From contig WQRL01000032.1 of assembly GCA_009786775.1 (NCBI GenBank), positions 1 to 10,902 of the forward strand: a DNA stretch of 10,902 bases, given 5' to 3'. Positions 1 through 6,299 of the stretch are shown here, in pieces. Both the position numbers and the translations under genes were made by a program. The stretch is from Oscillospiraceae bacterium. GTDB lineage: Bacteria; Bacillota; Clostridia; Oscillospirales; Oscillospiraceae. The notes beneath the pieces are model-generated. The model searched no databases and had not been told where the DNA came from. It saw nothing but the letters and a program-made list of their open reading frames with translations. Each line of letters starts with the position of its first letter. The stretch's first letter is position 1.

Positions 1-1129
1 ATTGTTGAATAATTACGTCTATCCTCACAGGGGAACCGAGAAGCTCGCCAGTATTAAAACAAAGGATATTGATGATTTCTACCACTTTCTTCTGCATGAA
101 TCCGAGCCGGTTACAACAGCCGGAAAACCTCGCCGCCAACACATTTCCCCCTCCATCATTCATGACATTCACAAACTTTTGCGCTGTGCTTTTAATCAAG
201 CAAAAAGATGGGACTATATAGAAAAGAACCCATTTGATAACGCAACTTTGCCTGAATATAAGGAAAAGGTTCGCCAGATTCTGACTCCTGAGCAGGTCAT
301 GCAGGTGCTTGAGCATACTGACCGCCCCGATGACTACAACTACTATGTTATACACTGTGCAGTACAACTTGCATTAGCCGGCTGTATGCGCGCAGGTGAG
401 ATTTGCGGGGCGCAGTGGGACAGGCTTGATATGCCTGAGCAAGTGCTTTTCGTTGACAGGACAATTGACAGGGTGAAAAAGGAGAATCTTAAAAAACTCA
501 CAAAAATGGACATCCTTTGTGAACTTCCAAGTCTTTTTCCCGGCACTAAGAGCGTAATCGTACTAAAACAGCCAAAGACCGAGGGTAGTATACGCAATGT
601 CTATATACCGGATACCGTTATAAAGAAATTGCAAGCGTTAAGAGAAATGCAACTGCAAATGAGGATTGATTTTGGCGATGCAGATTATACTGACTATGGC
701 TTCATCATCGCTCAGGCAAATGGCAGGCCTATTATGAGAGAAAACTTGAATAGGCATTTCAAGAAAATACTCACAGAAATAGGACCCGAAACTCTAGCCA
801 AAGCAGAAGATGTTGTTTTTCACAGCATCCGCCATACCAGCACAGGAATGAAACTCAAACTCTCACAGGGTGACTTGAAAACTGTTCAAGCTGAGGGAGG
901 ATGGAGTAGCCCTGATATGGTTACAAAGCGGTATGCCCATATTATCGAAGAGGATCGCAAAAAACTCGCCCAGAAAATGGAACACAGCTTTTACGGAAAC
1001 CAAAAGTCAACACAATCCCAGCAGTCTACTTCCTCAGATGTGCAGCTCTTGGCGGAGCTAATCATGAGCAATCCCGAGTTGCTAACACGAGCAATCCAAT
1101 CTGTAAATTCTGCTAATATGAGCGCTTAG
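1..1129 (+). CDS. Tyrosine recombinase / site-specific integrase (5'-truncated by window)
   Basis: The protein catalyses DNA strand exchange through a covalent 3'-phosphotyrosine link and probably integrates and excises the element to the left. Counting from the leucine codon at position 2, the core-binding helical domain occupies about residues 1-90 and the catalytic domain about 95-325. Visible active-site residues are R130 (in CMRAGE), K192 (in KQPKTEG), H274 and R277 (in HSIRHT), W301 in the usual second-His/Trp position, and nucleophile Y311 (in KRYAHI). The catalytic set is therefore complete. A Ser/Gln-rich segment and a short helical tail follow (about 330-375). The reading frame is open at the window edge, so the TTG at position 2 is probably not the start; the arm-binding N-terminus, perhaps 60-75 residues, lies outside. 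No terminator with a U-run follows. Confidence 0.93.
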   Translation, partial: LLNNYVYPHRGTEKLASIKTKDIDDFYHFLLHESEPVTTAGKPRRQHISPSIIHDIHKLLRCAFNQAKRWDYIEKNPFDNATLPEYKEKVRQILTPEQVMQVLEHTDRPDDYNYYVIHCAVQLALAGCMRAGEICGAQWDRLDMPEQVLFVDRTIDRVKKENLKKLTKMDILCELPSLFPGTKSVIVLKQPKTEGSIRNVYIPDTVIKKLQALREMQLQMRIDFGDADYTDYGFIIAQANGRPIMRENLNRHFKKILTEIGPETLAKAEDVVFHSIRHTSTGMKLKLSQGDLKTVQAEGGWSSPDMVTKRYAHIIEEDRKKLAQKMEHSFYGNQKSTQSQQSTSSDVQLLAELIMSNPELLTRAIQSVNSANMSA

Positions 1130-1362
1130 TGTTAGCTGAAAACACACAAATATAAAATGACCGTATTAGCAAGTCTGCTAATACTCGCAAAAATGATTCC
1201 CCTGTAAGCAACTATGAATTAGCAAATTTTTCTGCTGGTTCTGCGGTGAATAAATCAGTCCATTTTGCATGTAAACGACATATCTTATCAGCAAGCAAAT
1301 ACCGCTAAAACACGCATGGCACAACGGTTTCACTGCGCGCTAGCTACAAGCTAAATGTTAGC
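1057..1362. repeat. Cluster of TTAGC/GCTAA motifs and palindromes
   Basis: Ten copies of the pentamer TTAGC or its complement GCTAA start at 1057, 1081, 1112, 1132, 1166, 1177, 1219, 1304, 1350 and 1358; random expectation for about 300 bp is below one. Some form palindromes: GTATTAGCA / TGCTAATAC with a 4-nt gap (1163-1184), GCTAA-ATG-TTAGC (1350-1362), and the wide pair GCTAACAC (1081-1088) / GTGTTAGC (1129-1136). The cluster begins in the last codons of the integrase gene and stops before the tRNA. It may hold binding sites for the integrase or an excisionase; that function is inferred. Confidence 0.6.
1163..1184. repeat. Perfect inverted repeat, 9-bp arms, 4-nt gap
   Basis: Arms GTATTAGCA and TGCTAATAC flank AGTC, 34 bp after the integrase stop codon. 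There is no T-run on either side, so it is a poor Rho-independent terminator. It fits better as a protein-binding palindrome within the TTAGC cluster. Confidence 0.65.
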
Positions 1363-1370
1363 CGCAGCAC

Positions 1371-1400
1371 AAAACCCGCAAGCCTTGCGGTCTACGGGTT
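1371..1400 (-). terminator. Likely terminator after tRNA-Thr
   Basis: Read on the minus strand, 4 nt after the encoded CCA of tRNA-Thr, the arms CCGCAAG and CTTGCGG are nearly adjacent and are followed by GTTTT. An alternative, longer fold pairs AACCCG (1400-1395) with CGGGTT (1378-1373). The short T-run and position fit the end of the tRNA transcript. Confidence 0.55.
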
Positions 1401-1404
1401 AGGT

Positions 1405-1480
1405 TGGAGCTTTCGAGCAGATTCGAACTGCCGACCTCTCCCTTACCAAGGGAGTGCTCTGCCTACTGAGCTACGAAAGC
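1405..1480 (-). tRNA. tRNA-Thr(GGT)
   Basis: This is a 76-nt cloverleaf with encoded CCA. The acceptor stem is GCTTTCG / CGAAAGC and the discriminator base is T. The anticodon arm is CTCCC-TTGGTAA-GGGAG, giving anticodon GGT, which reads threonine ACC/ACU codons. The T arm is GGCAG-TTCGAAT-CTGCT with one G-T pair at its end. The gene is intact, and its 3' end faces the integrase gene, making it the likely chromosomal attachment site. It lies 37 bp downstream of tRNA-Asp and is probably co-transcribed with it. Confidence 0.96.
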
Positions 1481-1507
1481 ACGTTGCGGTGTTTCACACC
1501 GCAGCGT
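1481..1507 (-). other. Hairpin in the spacer between the two tRNAs
   Basis: The spacer contains TGCGGTGT and ACACCGCA (8-bp perfect stem, 1485-1503, 3-nt loop), extendable by ACG/CGT across one mismatch to 1481-1507. In the joint transcript it would sit between the mature 3' end of tRNA-Asp and the 5' end of tRNA-Thr, where processing enzymes act. A role in processing is inferred. Confidence 0.5.
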
Positions 1508-1517
1508 AATATTGAAT

Positions 1518-1594
1518 TGGCGACCCAGAACGGACTCGAACCGTCGGCCTCCAGCGTGACAGGCTGGCGTTCTAACCAACTGAACTACTGGGCC
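1518..1594 (-). tRNA. tRNA-Asp(GTC)
   Basis: This is a 77-nt cloverleaf with encoded CCA. The acceptor stem is GGCCCAG / CTGGGTC (one G-T pair) with discriminator G, as is usual for Asp. The anticodon arm is CCAGC-CTGTCAC-GCTGG, giving anticodon GTC. The T arm is GACGG-TTCGAGT-CCGTT. It is the first gene of a two-tRNA unit with tRNA-Thr. Confidence 0.96.
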
Positions 1595-1664
1595 TCACTG
1601 CTGCAAACTGCGCTTCGCTGGTTTTTGCGTTTAGTGCGCATGGGGTGCAGTTATTAGCTTTAGT

Positions 1665-1693
1665 ATGGTAGCATATCCGGCTTGAAAATGCAA
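1665..1693 (-). promoter_or_regulatory. Candidate promoter of the tRNA-Asp/tRNA-Thr unit
   Basis: On the minus strand TTGCAT (1693-1688) and TACCAT (1670-1665) are separated by exactly 17 nt. Transcription would start near 1658, about 64 nt before tRNA-Asp. The hexamers match the sigma-A consensus at 3 and 4 of 6 positions, so spacing and location carry most of the weight. Confidence 0.4.
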
Positions 1694-1696
1694 GGG

Positions 1697-1738
1697 ATTT
1701 TTTTGCGCCTGAACTGCATTTTTTTGCGCTCGAACTGC
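1697..1738. repeat. Two tandem copies of a 21-bp unit
   Basis: Two adjacent 21-bp units (1697-1717 and 1718-1738) each read A, seven T, GCGC, two variable bases and GAACTGC; they differ at two adjacent bases. A third, degenerate piece (GCTTGAACTTGCG) follows. The array lies between the stop of the RluA-family gene and the tRNA promoter. No function is evident. Confidence 0.6.
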
Positions 1739-1770
1739 GCTTGAACTTGCGTTTGATCAGCCACTCAAAA

Positions 1771-2712
1771 TCACTCCGAAACAACGCCGTCGCTTGAAGC
1801 ATCGGCAAAAGAACCGGCTGAAATGGCTTCCAGAAATGGCGGGGTGGCTGTTATTTCTATGTACTGGCCTGATAGCGGTTCTGTGAATCCTAGGAGTTGG
1901 GCATGGAGGGCTTGGGTTGTGATGCCGAGGGATTGTGATACCGCTGTTGATGATTCGTTACTATATAGTTTGTCGCCTAGTATGGGGTGGCCTATGTGGA
2001 GGCAGTGAACTCTAATTTGGTGGGTTCTGCCTGTTTCTAGGCTAAATTTCACAAGTGAGGCCAGCGTCAGTGAGCTGGTGGCTCCGATTATTAGCTCTAG
2101 GCGCTGAAAGTGTGTGACGGCCCGCTGGCCGCCCGGCGAGGGTACTCTAATAAGGTTTCGTTCTTCCAGCCTAGTTATGGGCACGTCAATAGTGCCTTGC
2201 TCCGAAATTTCTCCGCATACAAGGGCGAGGTATTCTTTTTTTGCATCCGGGGCTGAAAGGGATTGGGAGGCTAGGTGCTTCATGTAGCTGTTTTTTGCAA
2301 ATAGCACCACTCCGCTGGTGTCCCTGTCTAGGCGGTTTACCGCATGGCAGGGGGCGGTTAAGTATCCTGCGACATAGTTTGACAGAGTTCCTGTATGCCT
2401 TGCGCGGGAGGGGTGAATGAGCATGCCTACCGGTTTGTTTACGGCAAGGATGCCTTCATTTTCAAAGAGGATTTCTATATCAGCAAATTCGGGAATGTTG
2501 TCGCAGGGCGGTTCTGCTGCACTTAGGTCTATCGTCACGGTGTCGCCCTGTGATAGCGCAAAATTTGTGAAAACTGAAGTGCCCGAAACGCTTATTGCAT
2601 CGGACTGTTTCAGGCGGCGCATCATGGTGGCCGAAATGCGCAGTTCCTTTCTCATAATGGAGTGCACAGTTCTGCCTATATCTTTTTCTAATGCTGTATA
2701 GGATAGTTTCAT
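1771..2712 (-). CDS. RluA-family pseudouridine synthase
   Basis: This enzyme isomerises uridine to pseudouridine in RNA, probably 23S rRNA or tRNA. The N-terminal part (about 15-65) resembles an S4-type RNA-binding domain, as in RluC/RluD. The catalytic domain (about 75-295) shows HAVNRLDRDTSG with catalytic Asp at 129, preceded by VNKPVGMLIHPS, and the conserved ETGRTHQIRVH (226-236). The 313-residue length is normal for the family. The start ATG has only a weak ribosome site (AAGGCAG). The gene lies 27 bp past a strong terminator, so its transcription depends on read-through or on a promoter I could not find. The exact member (RluA, C or D) and the modified position cannot be told from the sequence. 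Confidence 0.93.
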   Translation of the reverse strand: MKLSYTALEKDIGRTVHSIMRKELRISATMMRRLKQSDAISVSGTSVFTNFALSQGDTVTIDLSAAEPPCDNIPEFADIEILFENEGILAVNKPVGMLIHPSRARHTGTLSNYVAGYLTAPCHAVNRLDRDTSGVVLFAKNSYMKHLASQSLSAPDAKKEYLALVCGEISEQGTIDVPITRLEERNLIRVPSPGGQRAVTHFQRLELIIGATSSLTLASLVKFSLETGRTHQIRVHCLHIGHPILGDKLYSNESSTAVSQSLGITTQALHAQLLGFTEPLSGQYIEITATPPFLEAISAGSFADASSDGVVSE

Positions 2713-2739
2713 TAGCTTTCTGCCTTGCTCTGCCTAATG

Positions 2740-2765
2740 AAAAACCCGGCTGTAGCCGGGTTTTT
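2740..2765 (-). terminator. Strong Rho-independent terminator
   Basis: An 11-bp perfect stem (AAAAACCCGGC / GCCGGGTTTTT) with a TGTA loop has a T-run on both strands. Read on the minus strand it ends the transcript of the 58-residue membrane protein; it also sits just upstream of the pseudouridine synthase start. Confidence 0.88.
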
Positions 2766-2779
2766 GTTTCGTATGCAGT

Positions 2780-2956
2780 TTATTCGAATTCGTCGGCATA
2801 TTCTGCGCCGACACTGAGTCTTTTTTCATCAATTCTGGCTTTGACATCCACGAAAAAGTCTGCGATTTGCTCCCTGAAGATGTAAATTGCGGTGACGGCT
2901 GCGGCAACTGCGACAAATCCGCAGATAGCGTAGATCATAACTTTGTTATCTTTCAT
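2780..2956 (-). CDS. Small single-span membrane protein of unknown function
   Basis: I do not recognise this 58-residue protein. It has a short charged N-terminus (MKDNK), one hydrophobic span at about residues 7-27 (Ala/Val/Ile-rich), then an amphipathic, charged tail (REQIADFF to DEFE) that should lie in the cytoplasm if the N-terminus is outside, or outside in the opposite case. The ATG at 2956 is chosen because GGAGGAG (2972-2966) lies 9 nt before it, whereas the in-frame ATG at 2974 has no ribosome site and would put that site inside the coding region. A near-consensus promoter precedes it and a strong terminator follows, so it is probably a separate, well-expressed transcription unit. 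Confidence 0.8.
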   Translation of the reverse strand: MKDNKVMIYAICGFVAVAAAVTAIYIFREQIADFFVDVKARIDEKRLSVGAEYADEFE

Positions 2957-2997
2957 TTCGATTTTCTCCTCCATTGTTTTATTTATTACGTCCTTAG

Positions 2998-3026
2998 ATT
3001 GTACACCACTTGCAGCAAAATTTCAA
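2998..3026 (-). promoter_or_regulatory. Promoter of the small membrane protein
   Basis: On the minus strand TTGAAA (3026-3021), a 17-nt spacer and TACAAT (3003-2998) match the sigma-A consensus well. The start of transcription would be near 2991, leaving a leader of about 35 nt before the ATG at 2956. Confidence 0.75.
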
Positions 3027-3064
3027 CTGCTTTTTTCATGCGCCCATTTTGCGTCCCGTTTTAC

Positions 3065-3093
3065 TTGACTATCTGCTCACCTAGGAATATAAT
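3065..3093 (+). promoter_or_regulatory. Promoter of the permease gene
   Basis: TTGACT (3065-3070), a 17-nt spacer and a perfect TATAAT (3088-3093) form a near-ideal sigma-A promoter. Transcription would start near 3100, about 29 nt before the ATG at 3129. It is divergent from the minus-strand promoter 40 bp away; no operator is evident between them. Confidence 0.85.
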
Positions 3094-3128
3094 CAATCGG
3101 ACAATCTGAGTATTTTTTGGAGGCACCG

Positions 3129-4550
3129 ATGGACACAATTCAGAAAAACATAATCTCGCCAAGGCTTATCCTCTCGCTCGTTTTTATGACACTGGGCATT
3201 CTAATTGCACTAATCAGACCCTTCGGAGATTTGGAGGCGCAGGGGCATACCATGCTTGGGGCGTTGATTGCAGCTATCTCCGTCTGGGTTTTCAGGCCTG
3301 CCGGCGGGACGATGCTAATCGGAGCCGCCATTGTAATTTTGGGCGGGCTCATTGCAGAGATTCCTATACAGGAGCTCACTACAGGCTTTTCAAGCGGCTC
3401 CCTATGGCTGCTTATACCGGCTATGTTCATCGGCACCGCCTTGAGAATTACGGGGCTTGGCAGGCGCATTGTTTTGACTTTGTTTAAGCGGGTGAACCTA
3501 AACTATGGCAGAATCCTCATCGGCTGGCTGGTTGTGGGGATATTGTTTGCCCTCATAACCCCCATAGCAACTGTGCGCTTTCTTATGCTCACACCAATTG
3601 CCGTGAGTGTTGCGGATGCTTGCTGTTTGGAGAAGGGCAGCAAGGGGCGCTCACTTATCATAATATCCTGTTGGTTTTTGAGTATTTTCCCGTCTTTGGT
3701 CTGGCTTAATGGCTCGCTGTTTGGGCCGGCGTTTGTTAACTTTCTGCCTGCGGGCCCCATGCGCGACATGGTAACTCCTGAGGTTTGGGCTGTTGTGATG
3801 GCTCCTTGGATGCTCTTTAGCATAATTTTTGTCGTAATACTCTACTTTGTATTAAAGCCCGATGAAAAGCTCCACATATCAAAGGCGCAGATTCAGCAGA
3901 TGTATGACGACTTGGGCCCTATGGACAAAAAGGAGCGCGGCTGCTTTATAGCCCTTGTTGTAACATTCATATTCCTCATTTTGCAAGTATTTCTTCCTAT
4001 CACAGCAAATCAGGTTCTCCTAGGCTCTCTTATCCTGATGCTCTTTTTCGGGGTGTTTACCGTACCTGATGTGTCTGTCAACGGGAACTGGGATGTTATA
4101 ATGTTTTTCGGAATAATGCTCAGCTTTACAAATATCTTCAATGTTTCAGGACTCACCACATGGCTCACCCCGCATCTTTCCGGGGTTATTTCACACATAA
4201 CCGCAAGCCCGCTGATATTCATAATGGCGCTGTTCGGCATCTGCCTTTTGCTGCGGTTTCTTGATGTGGCGCAGGCTTGGATTACTGCCTCAATTGTTTC
4301 TCTTGCAACACCTTTCCTCTACGAAAACTACGGTTTCCACCCCCTTATAACCACATCAGTCCTAGTTGTTGTGTCGGGTGCATTTTTCTTCCGCTATATG
4401 CAGCCTTGGATTGTCCAGGTCGAATCGGTAACTGGCGAAGGCGGCTGGAATCCCGCTCATCTCAGGACGGCCTCAGTACTGTATATATTCGTGACGGCTG
4501 CCTTGCTGGTGTTTAGCAGATTCTATTGGGGGCTTGTTGGGATTCTGTAA
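3129..4550 (+). CDS. SLC13/DASS-like anion permease
   Basis: This is a 473-residue membrane protein with about 11-12 hydrophobic spans. It resembles the divalent anion:sodium symporter (DASS/CitT) branch of the ion transporter superfamily, whose members carry di- and tricarboxylates or sulfate. The family-like layout includes FSSGSLWLLIPAMFIGTAL near residue 87-105, a re-entrant-type segment ITPIATVRFLMLTPIAV (143-159), a charged cytoplasmic loop (about 243-271) and a second similar segment LLRFLDVAQAWITAS (374-388). The Ser-Asn-Thr motifs that bind sodium and carboxylate in characterised DASS proteins are not seen in either segment, so substrate and coupling ion are uncertain. The ATG at 3129 is chosen because GGAGG ends 5 nt before it. 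It is the first gene of a plus-strand series ending in isocitrate dehydrogenase, which fits a carboxylate but does not prove it. Confidence 0.75.
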   Translation: MDTIQKNIISPRLILSLVFMTLGILIALIRPFGDLEAQGHTMLGALIAAISVWVFRPAGGTMLIGAAIVILGGLIAEIPIQELTTGFSSGSLWLLIPAMFIGTALRITGLGRRIVLTLFKRVNLNYGRILIGWLVVGILFALITPIATVRFLMLTPIAVSVADACCLEKGSKGRSLIIISCWFLSIFPSLVWLNGSLFGPAFVNFLPAGPMRDMVTPEVWAVVMAPWMLFSIIFVVILYFVLKPDEKLHISKAQIQQMYDDLGPMDKKERGCFIALVVTFIFLILQVFLPITANQVLLGSLILMLFFGVFTVPDVSVNGNWDVIMFFGIMLSFTNIFNVSGLTTWLTPHLSGVISHITASPLIFIMALFGICLLLRFLDVAQAWITASIVSLATPFLYENYGFHPLITTSVLVVVSGAFFFRYMQPWIVQVESVTGEGGWNPAHLRTASVLYIFVTAALLVFSRFYWGLVGIL

Positions 4551-4558
4551 ATATGTTA

Positions 4559-4567
4559 TGCTATAAT
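4559..4567 (+). promoter_or_regulatory. Extended -10 promoter before the DUF1576-like gene
   Basis: TGCTATAAT is an extended -10 element with a perfect hexamer at 4562-4567. The only -35-like match (TTGGGA, 4537-4542) is 19 nt away. Transcription would start near 4574, giving a leader of about 33 nt. It lies 8 bp after the permease stop codon with no terminator between, so the gene may be served by both promoters. Confidence 0.55.
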
Positions 4568-4606
4568 TTGTGATTTTTGAAATATTCGTACTCACCGGGG
4601 GAAGTT

Positions 4607-5884
4607 ATGGAAGAAATGGCAAAAAAGCGTTTTAATATACCATTTCCATACGCGCTGATGCTCTCTATAAATATAGGTTTTTTGGCTATCGCCTTTATCC
4701 TTGATAGCCCGGCATATATTTTTGAGGGCTTCTTGAGAATTATTACATCCCGCGTCATTCTCATTACCGACTTCGTGGCTGTAGGCGGAATAGGGGCGAC
4801 TTTTGTAAATGCGGGCGTCGTGGGCATTTTGAGTATCGTGATGCTCCTGCGCGGGGATGCCAAGCCCAGCGGCGCAACGATTATGGCGTTGTGGGTCACT
4901 GCCGGTTTTGCTTTTTTCGGCAAAAATGTCTACAATATGATTCCCCTAACCGTGGGTGTCTGGCTTTTTTCAAGATATAAAAAAGAACCCTATACCAACT
5001 ATTCGCTGGCCTCTTTGCTCGTTGCAACCCTATCACCCGTCGTCAGTGACTTTAGCTTCTTGGGGGTTCTCCCGCTGCCTATAGAAATGACCATCGGCAT
5101 TGTGCTCGGTGTGGCTATTGGCTTTATATTCCCCGCTGTTTCGGCTCATATGGTCAGGATGCACAGCGGATATGACCTGTACAGCATGGGCTTTGCAGGC
5201 GGGCTTATTTCAATGATTCTATCCACTAGCCTGCGCAGCATGGGCAGGGATATTGAGTCCGTCAGTGTCTATAGCACAGGCAACAACCTTCCCCTGGCCA
5301 TTATTTTGTTCTTCGTGTCTGCTGTGCTAATCTGCGGAGGCCTGTTCTCGGAGGGCGGGCCGAAAGCGAATTTTGAAAAGTATAAAAAATTCCACTCCCA
5401 CACAGGGCGCCTGATTACAGACTTTTATTTCCTGTACAAAAACAGCATTTATATAAACATGGGGATTCTCTGCGCCTTCGCCACCGCTGTAACTCTGGCA
5501 ATAGGTGCTGAGCTAAACGGCATTTCCATAGCGGGCATTTTCACTATGGTGGGCTTTGCCTGTTTCGGAAAGCACATGAAAAACGTGGTGCCTATCCTCA
5601 TCGGAGCTGTCCTGTCGGCATATCTAAATGTCTGGGACTTCACAACCCCCGCAAATGTGGCTGCAATTTTGTTCGCTGCGGCTCTCGCCCCCCTAGCCGG
5701 CCAGTTCGGCTGGATTTGGGGCATAATCGCGGGTTTCCTGCATGTCAGCGTGGCAATGCATGTCGGCGAACTCAGTGGAGGCATGAACCTCTACAACAAC
5801 GGATTTGCAGCCGGCTTCATCGCAATGATCCTGCTTCCAATCATAACTATATCTGAAAGAATGAGAAAGAACCATGAAGATTAA
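4607..5884 (+). CDS. DUF1576-like polytopic membrane protein with internal duplication
   Basis: This is a 425-residue membrane protein with roughly 10-12 hydrophobic spans, which I recognise with fair confidence as DUF1576-like (for example SRVILITDFVAVGGIGATFVNAG near 48-70). Its function is unknown. The two halves repeat each other: GFAFFGKNVYNMIPLTVG (100-117) matches GFACFGKHMKNVVPILIG (316-333), and SGYDLYSMGFAGGLISMI (187-204) matches SGGMNLYNNGFAAGFIAMI (390-408), an offset of about 210 residues. Such duplicated halves are typical of transporters. The ATG at 4607 follows GGGGGAAG; an in-frame TTG at 4577 has no ribosome site and lies at the predicted transcript start. The next gene overlaps its end by 11 bp. 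A transport role is an inference. Confidence 0.75.
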   Translation: MEEMAKKRFNIPFPYALMLSINIGFLAIAFILDSPAYIFEGFLRIITSRVILITDFVAVGGIGATFVNAGVVGILSIVMLLRGDAKPSGATIMALWVTAGFAFFGKNVYNMIPLTVGVWLFSRYKKEPYTNYSLASLLVATLSPVVSDFSFLGVLPLPIEMTIGIVLGVAIGFIFPAVSAHMVRMHSGYDLYSMGFAGGLISMILSTSLRSMGRDIESVSVYSTGNNLPLAIILFFVSAVLICGGLFSEGGPKANFEKYKKFHSHTGRLITDFYFLYKNSIYINMGILCAFATAVTLAIGAELNGISIAGIFTMVGFACFGKHMKNVVPILIGAVLSAYLNVWDFTTPANVAAILFAAALAPLAGQFGWIWGIIAGFLHVSVAMHVGELSGGMNLYNNGFAAGFIAMILLPIITISERMRKNHED

Positions 5885-6215
5885 ATTTCAGAAAACGATG
5901 AACATTGTCAGCGAGCTGCTATCATATTGCCAGCTCCACGGAGCCAAGGAGTATCACCTGGACATTAAGGAAGAGGACGGAGCCGTTACACTGCTGATGA
6001 GAGCTTGCCCTGAGCTAATAACGGATTCCGAATTTGAGTTTCTTAAAACTGCCCTGAGTGCCCCTAGGCAAAGAGATGTCGAACAGCAATACTGGGAGCT
6101 TGTTGGAGAGTCGGATGTGGATTCCGAGCTTACGCTTATAGGAATGCTCTGCGATGAGGCAAAGGTGGAATACGCCGACAGCGTCCTCACAATCTGGCTC
6201 AAACGGCTGGATTAG
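5874..6215 (+). CDS. Small soluble protein of unknown function, coupled to the DUF1576-like gene
   Basis: I do not recognise this 113-residue protein. It is acidic, has no signal peptide or membrane span, and looks like a mixed alpha/beta fold: an N-terminal helix (about 6-22), a beta-rich stretch around YHLDIKEEDGAVTLLMRA (27-44), a helix near 51-60 and a C-terminal beta stretch ending VLTIWLKRLD. Its ATG lies inside the last codons of the upstream membrane protein gene (11-bp overlap, different frame) with only a weak GAGAAAG ribosome site, so translation is probably coupled. This suggests a cytoplasmic partner or regulator of the membrane protein, but nothing in the sequence shows it directly. 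Confidence 0.8.
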   Translation: MKIKFQKTMNIVSELLSYCQLHGAKEYHLDIKEEDGAVTLLMRACPELITDSEFEFLKTALSAPRQRDVEQQYWELVGESDVDSELTLIGMLCDEAKVEYADSVLTIWLKRLD

Positions 6216-6244
6216 GTTAGGCAAAAAATAAATATTAAGTTTGG

Positions 6245-6260
6245 GGGGCGGCTACGCCCC
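6245..6260 (+). other. GC-rich hairpin before the isocitrate dehydrogenase gene
   Basis: GGGGCG and CGCCCC flank a GCTA tetraloop in the 84-bp gap between the small protein gene and the isocitrate dehydrogenase gene. No T-run follows (TCAAGCCG), so it is not a standard terminator. It might mark an RNA-processing or stability site. A TATAAA at 6269-6274 has no matching -35 box. Confidence 0.45.
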
Positions 6261-6299
6261 TCAAGCCGTATAAAGGTTACATTTTAGGAGAGTGAGAAC

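Larger units (their letters stand above)
1..1404. mobile_element. End of an integrative element next to tRNA-Thr (partial, inferred)
   Basis: A tyrosine recombinase gene lies about 275 bp from the 3' end of an intact tRNA-Thr gene, with a motif-rich non-coding stretch between. Integrative elements and prophages commonly insert at tRNA 3' ends and carry the integrase at that end. The element would extend leftward out of the window. The exact junction is not visible because the second attachment site is outside; the boundary at the tRNA 3' end is an inference. Confidence 0.5.

Noticed and set aside
1163..1184. Terminator for the integrase gene
   Set aside because: The stem is perfect but no T-run follows on the plus strand (TCGCAAAAATG); it belongs to the TTAGC palindrome group.
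1454..1657. Plus-strand ORF of 67 codons across the tRNA region
   Set aside because: It runs through both tRNA genes in antisense and has no ribosome site or family resemblance.
6243..6274. Terminator or promoter before the isocitrate dehydrogenase gene
   Set aside because: The GC hairpin has no T-run and the TATAAA has no -35 box at a suitable distance.
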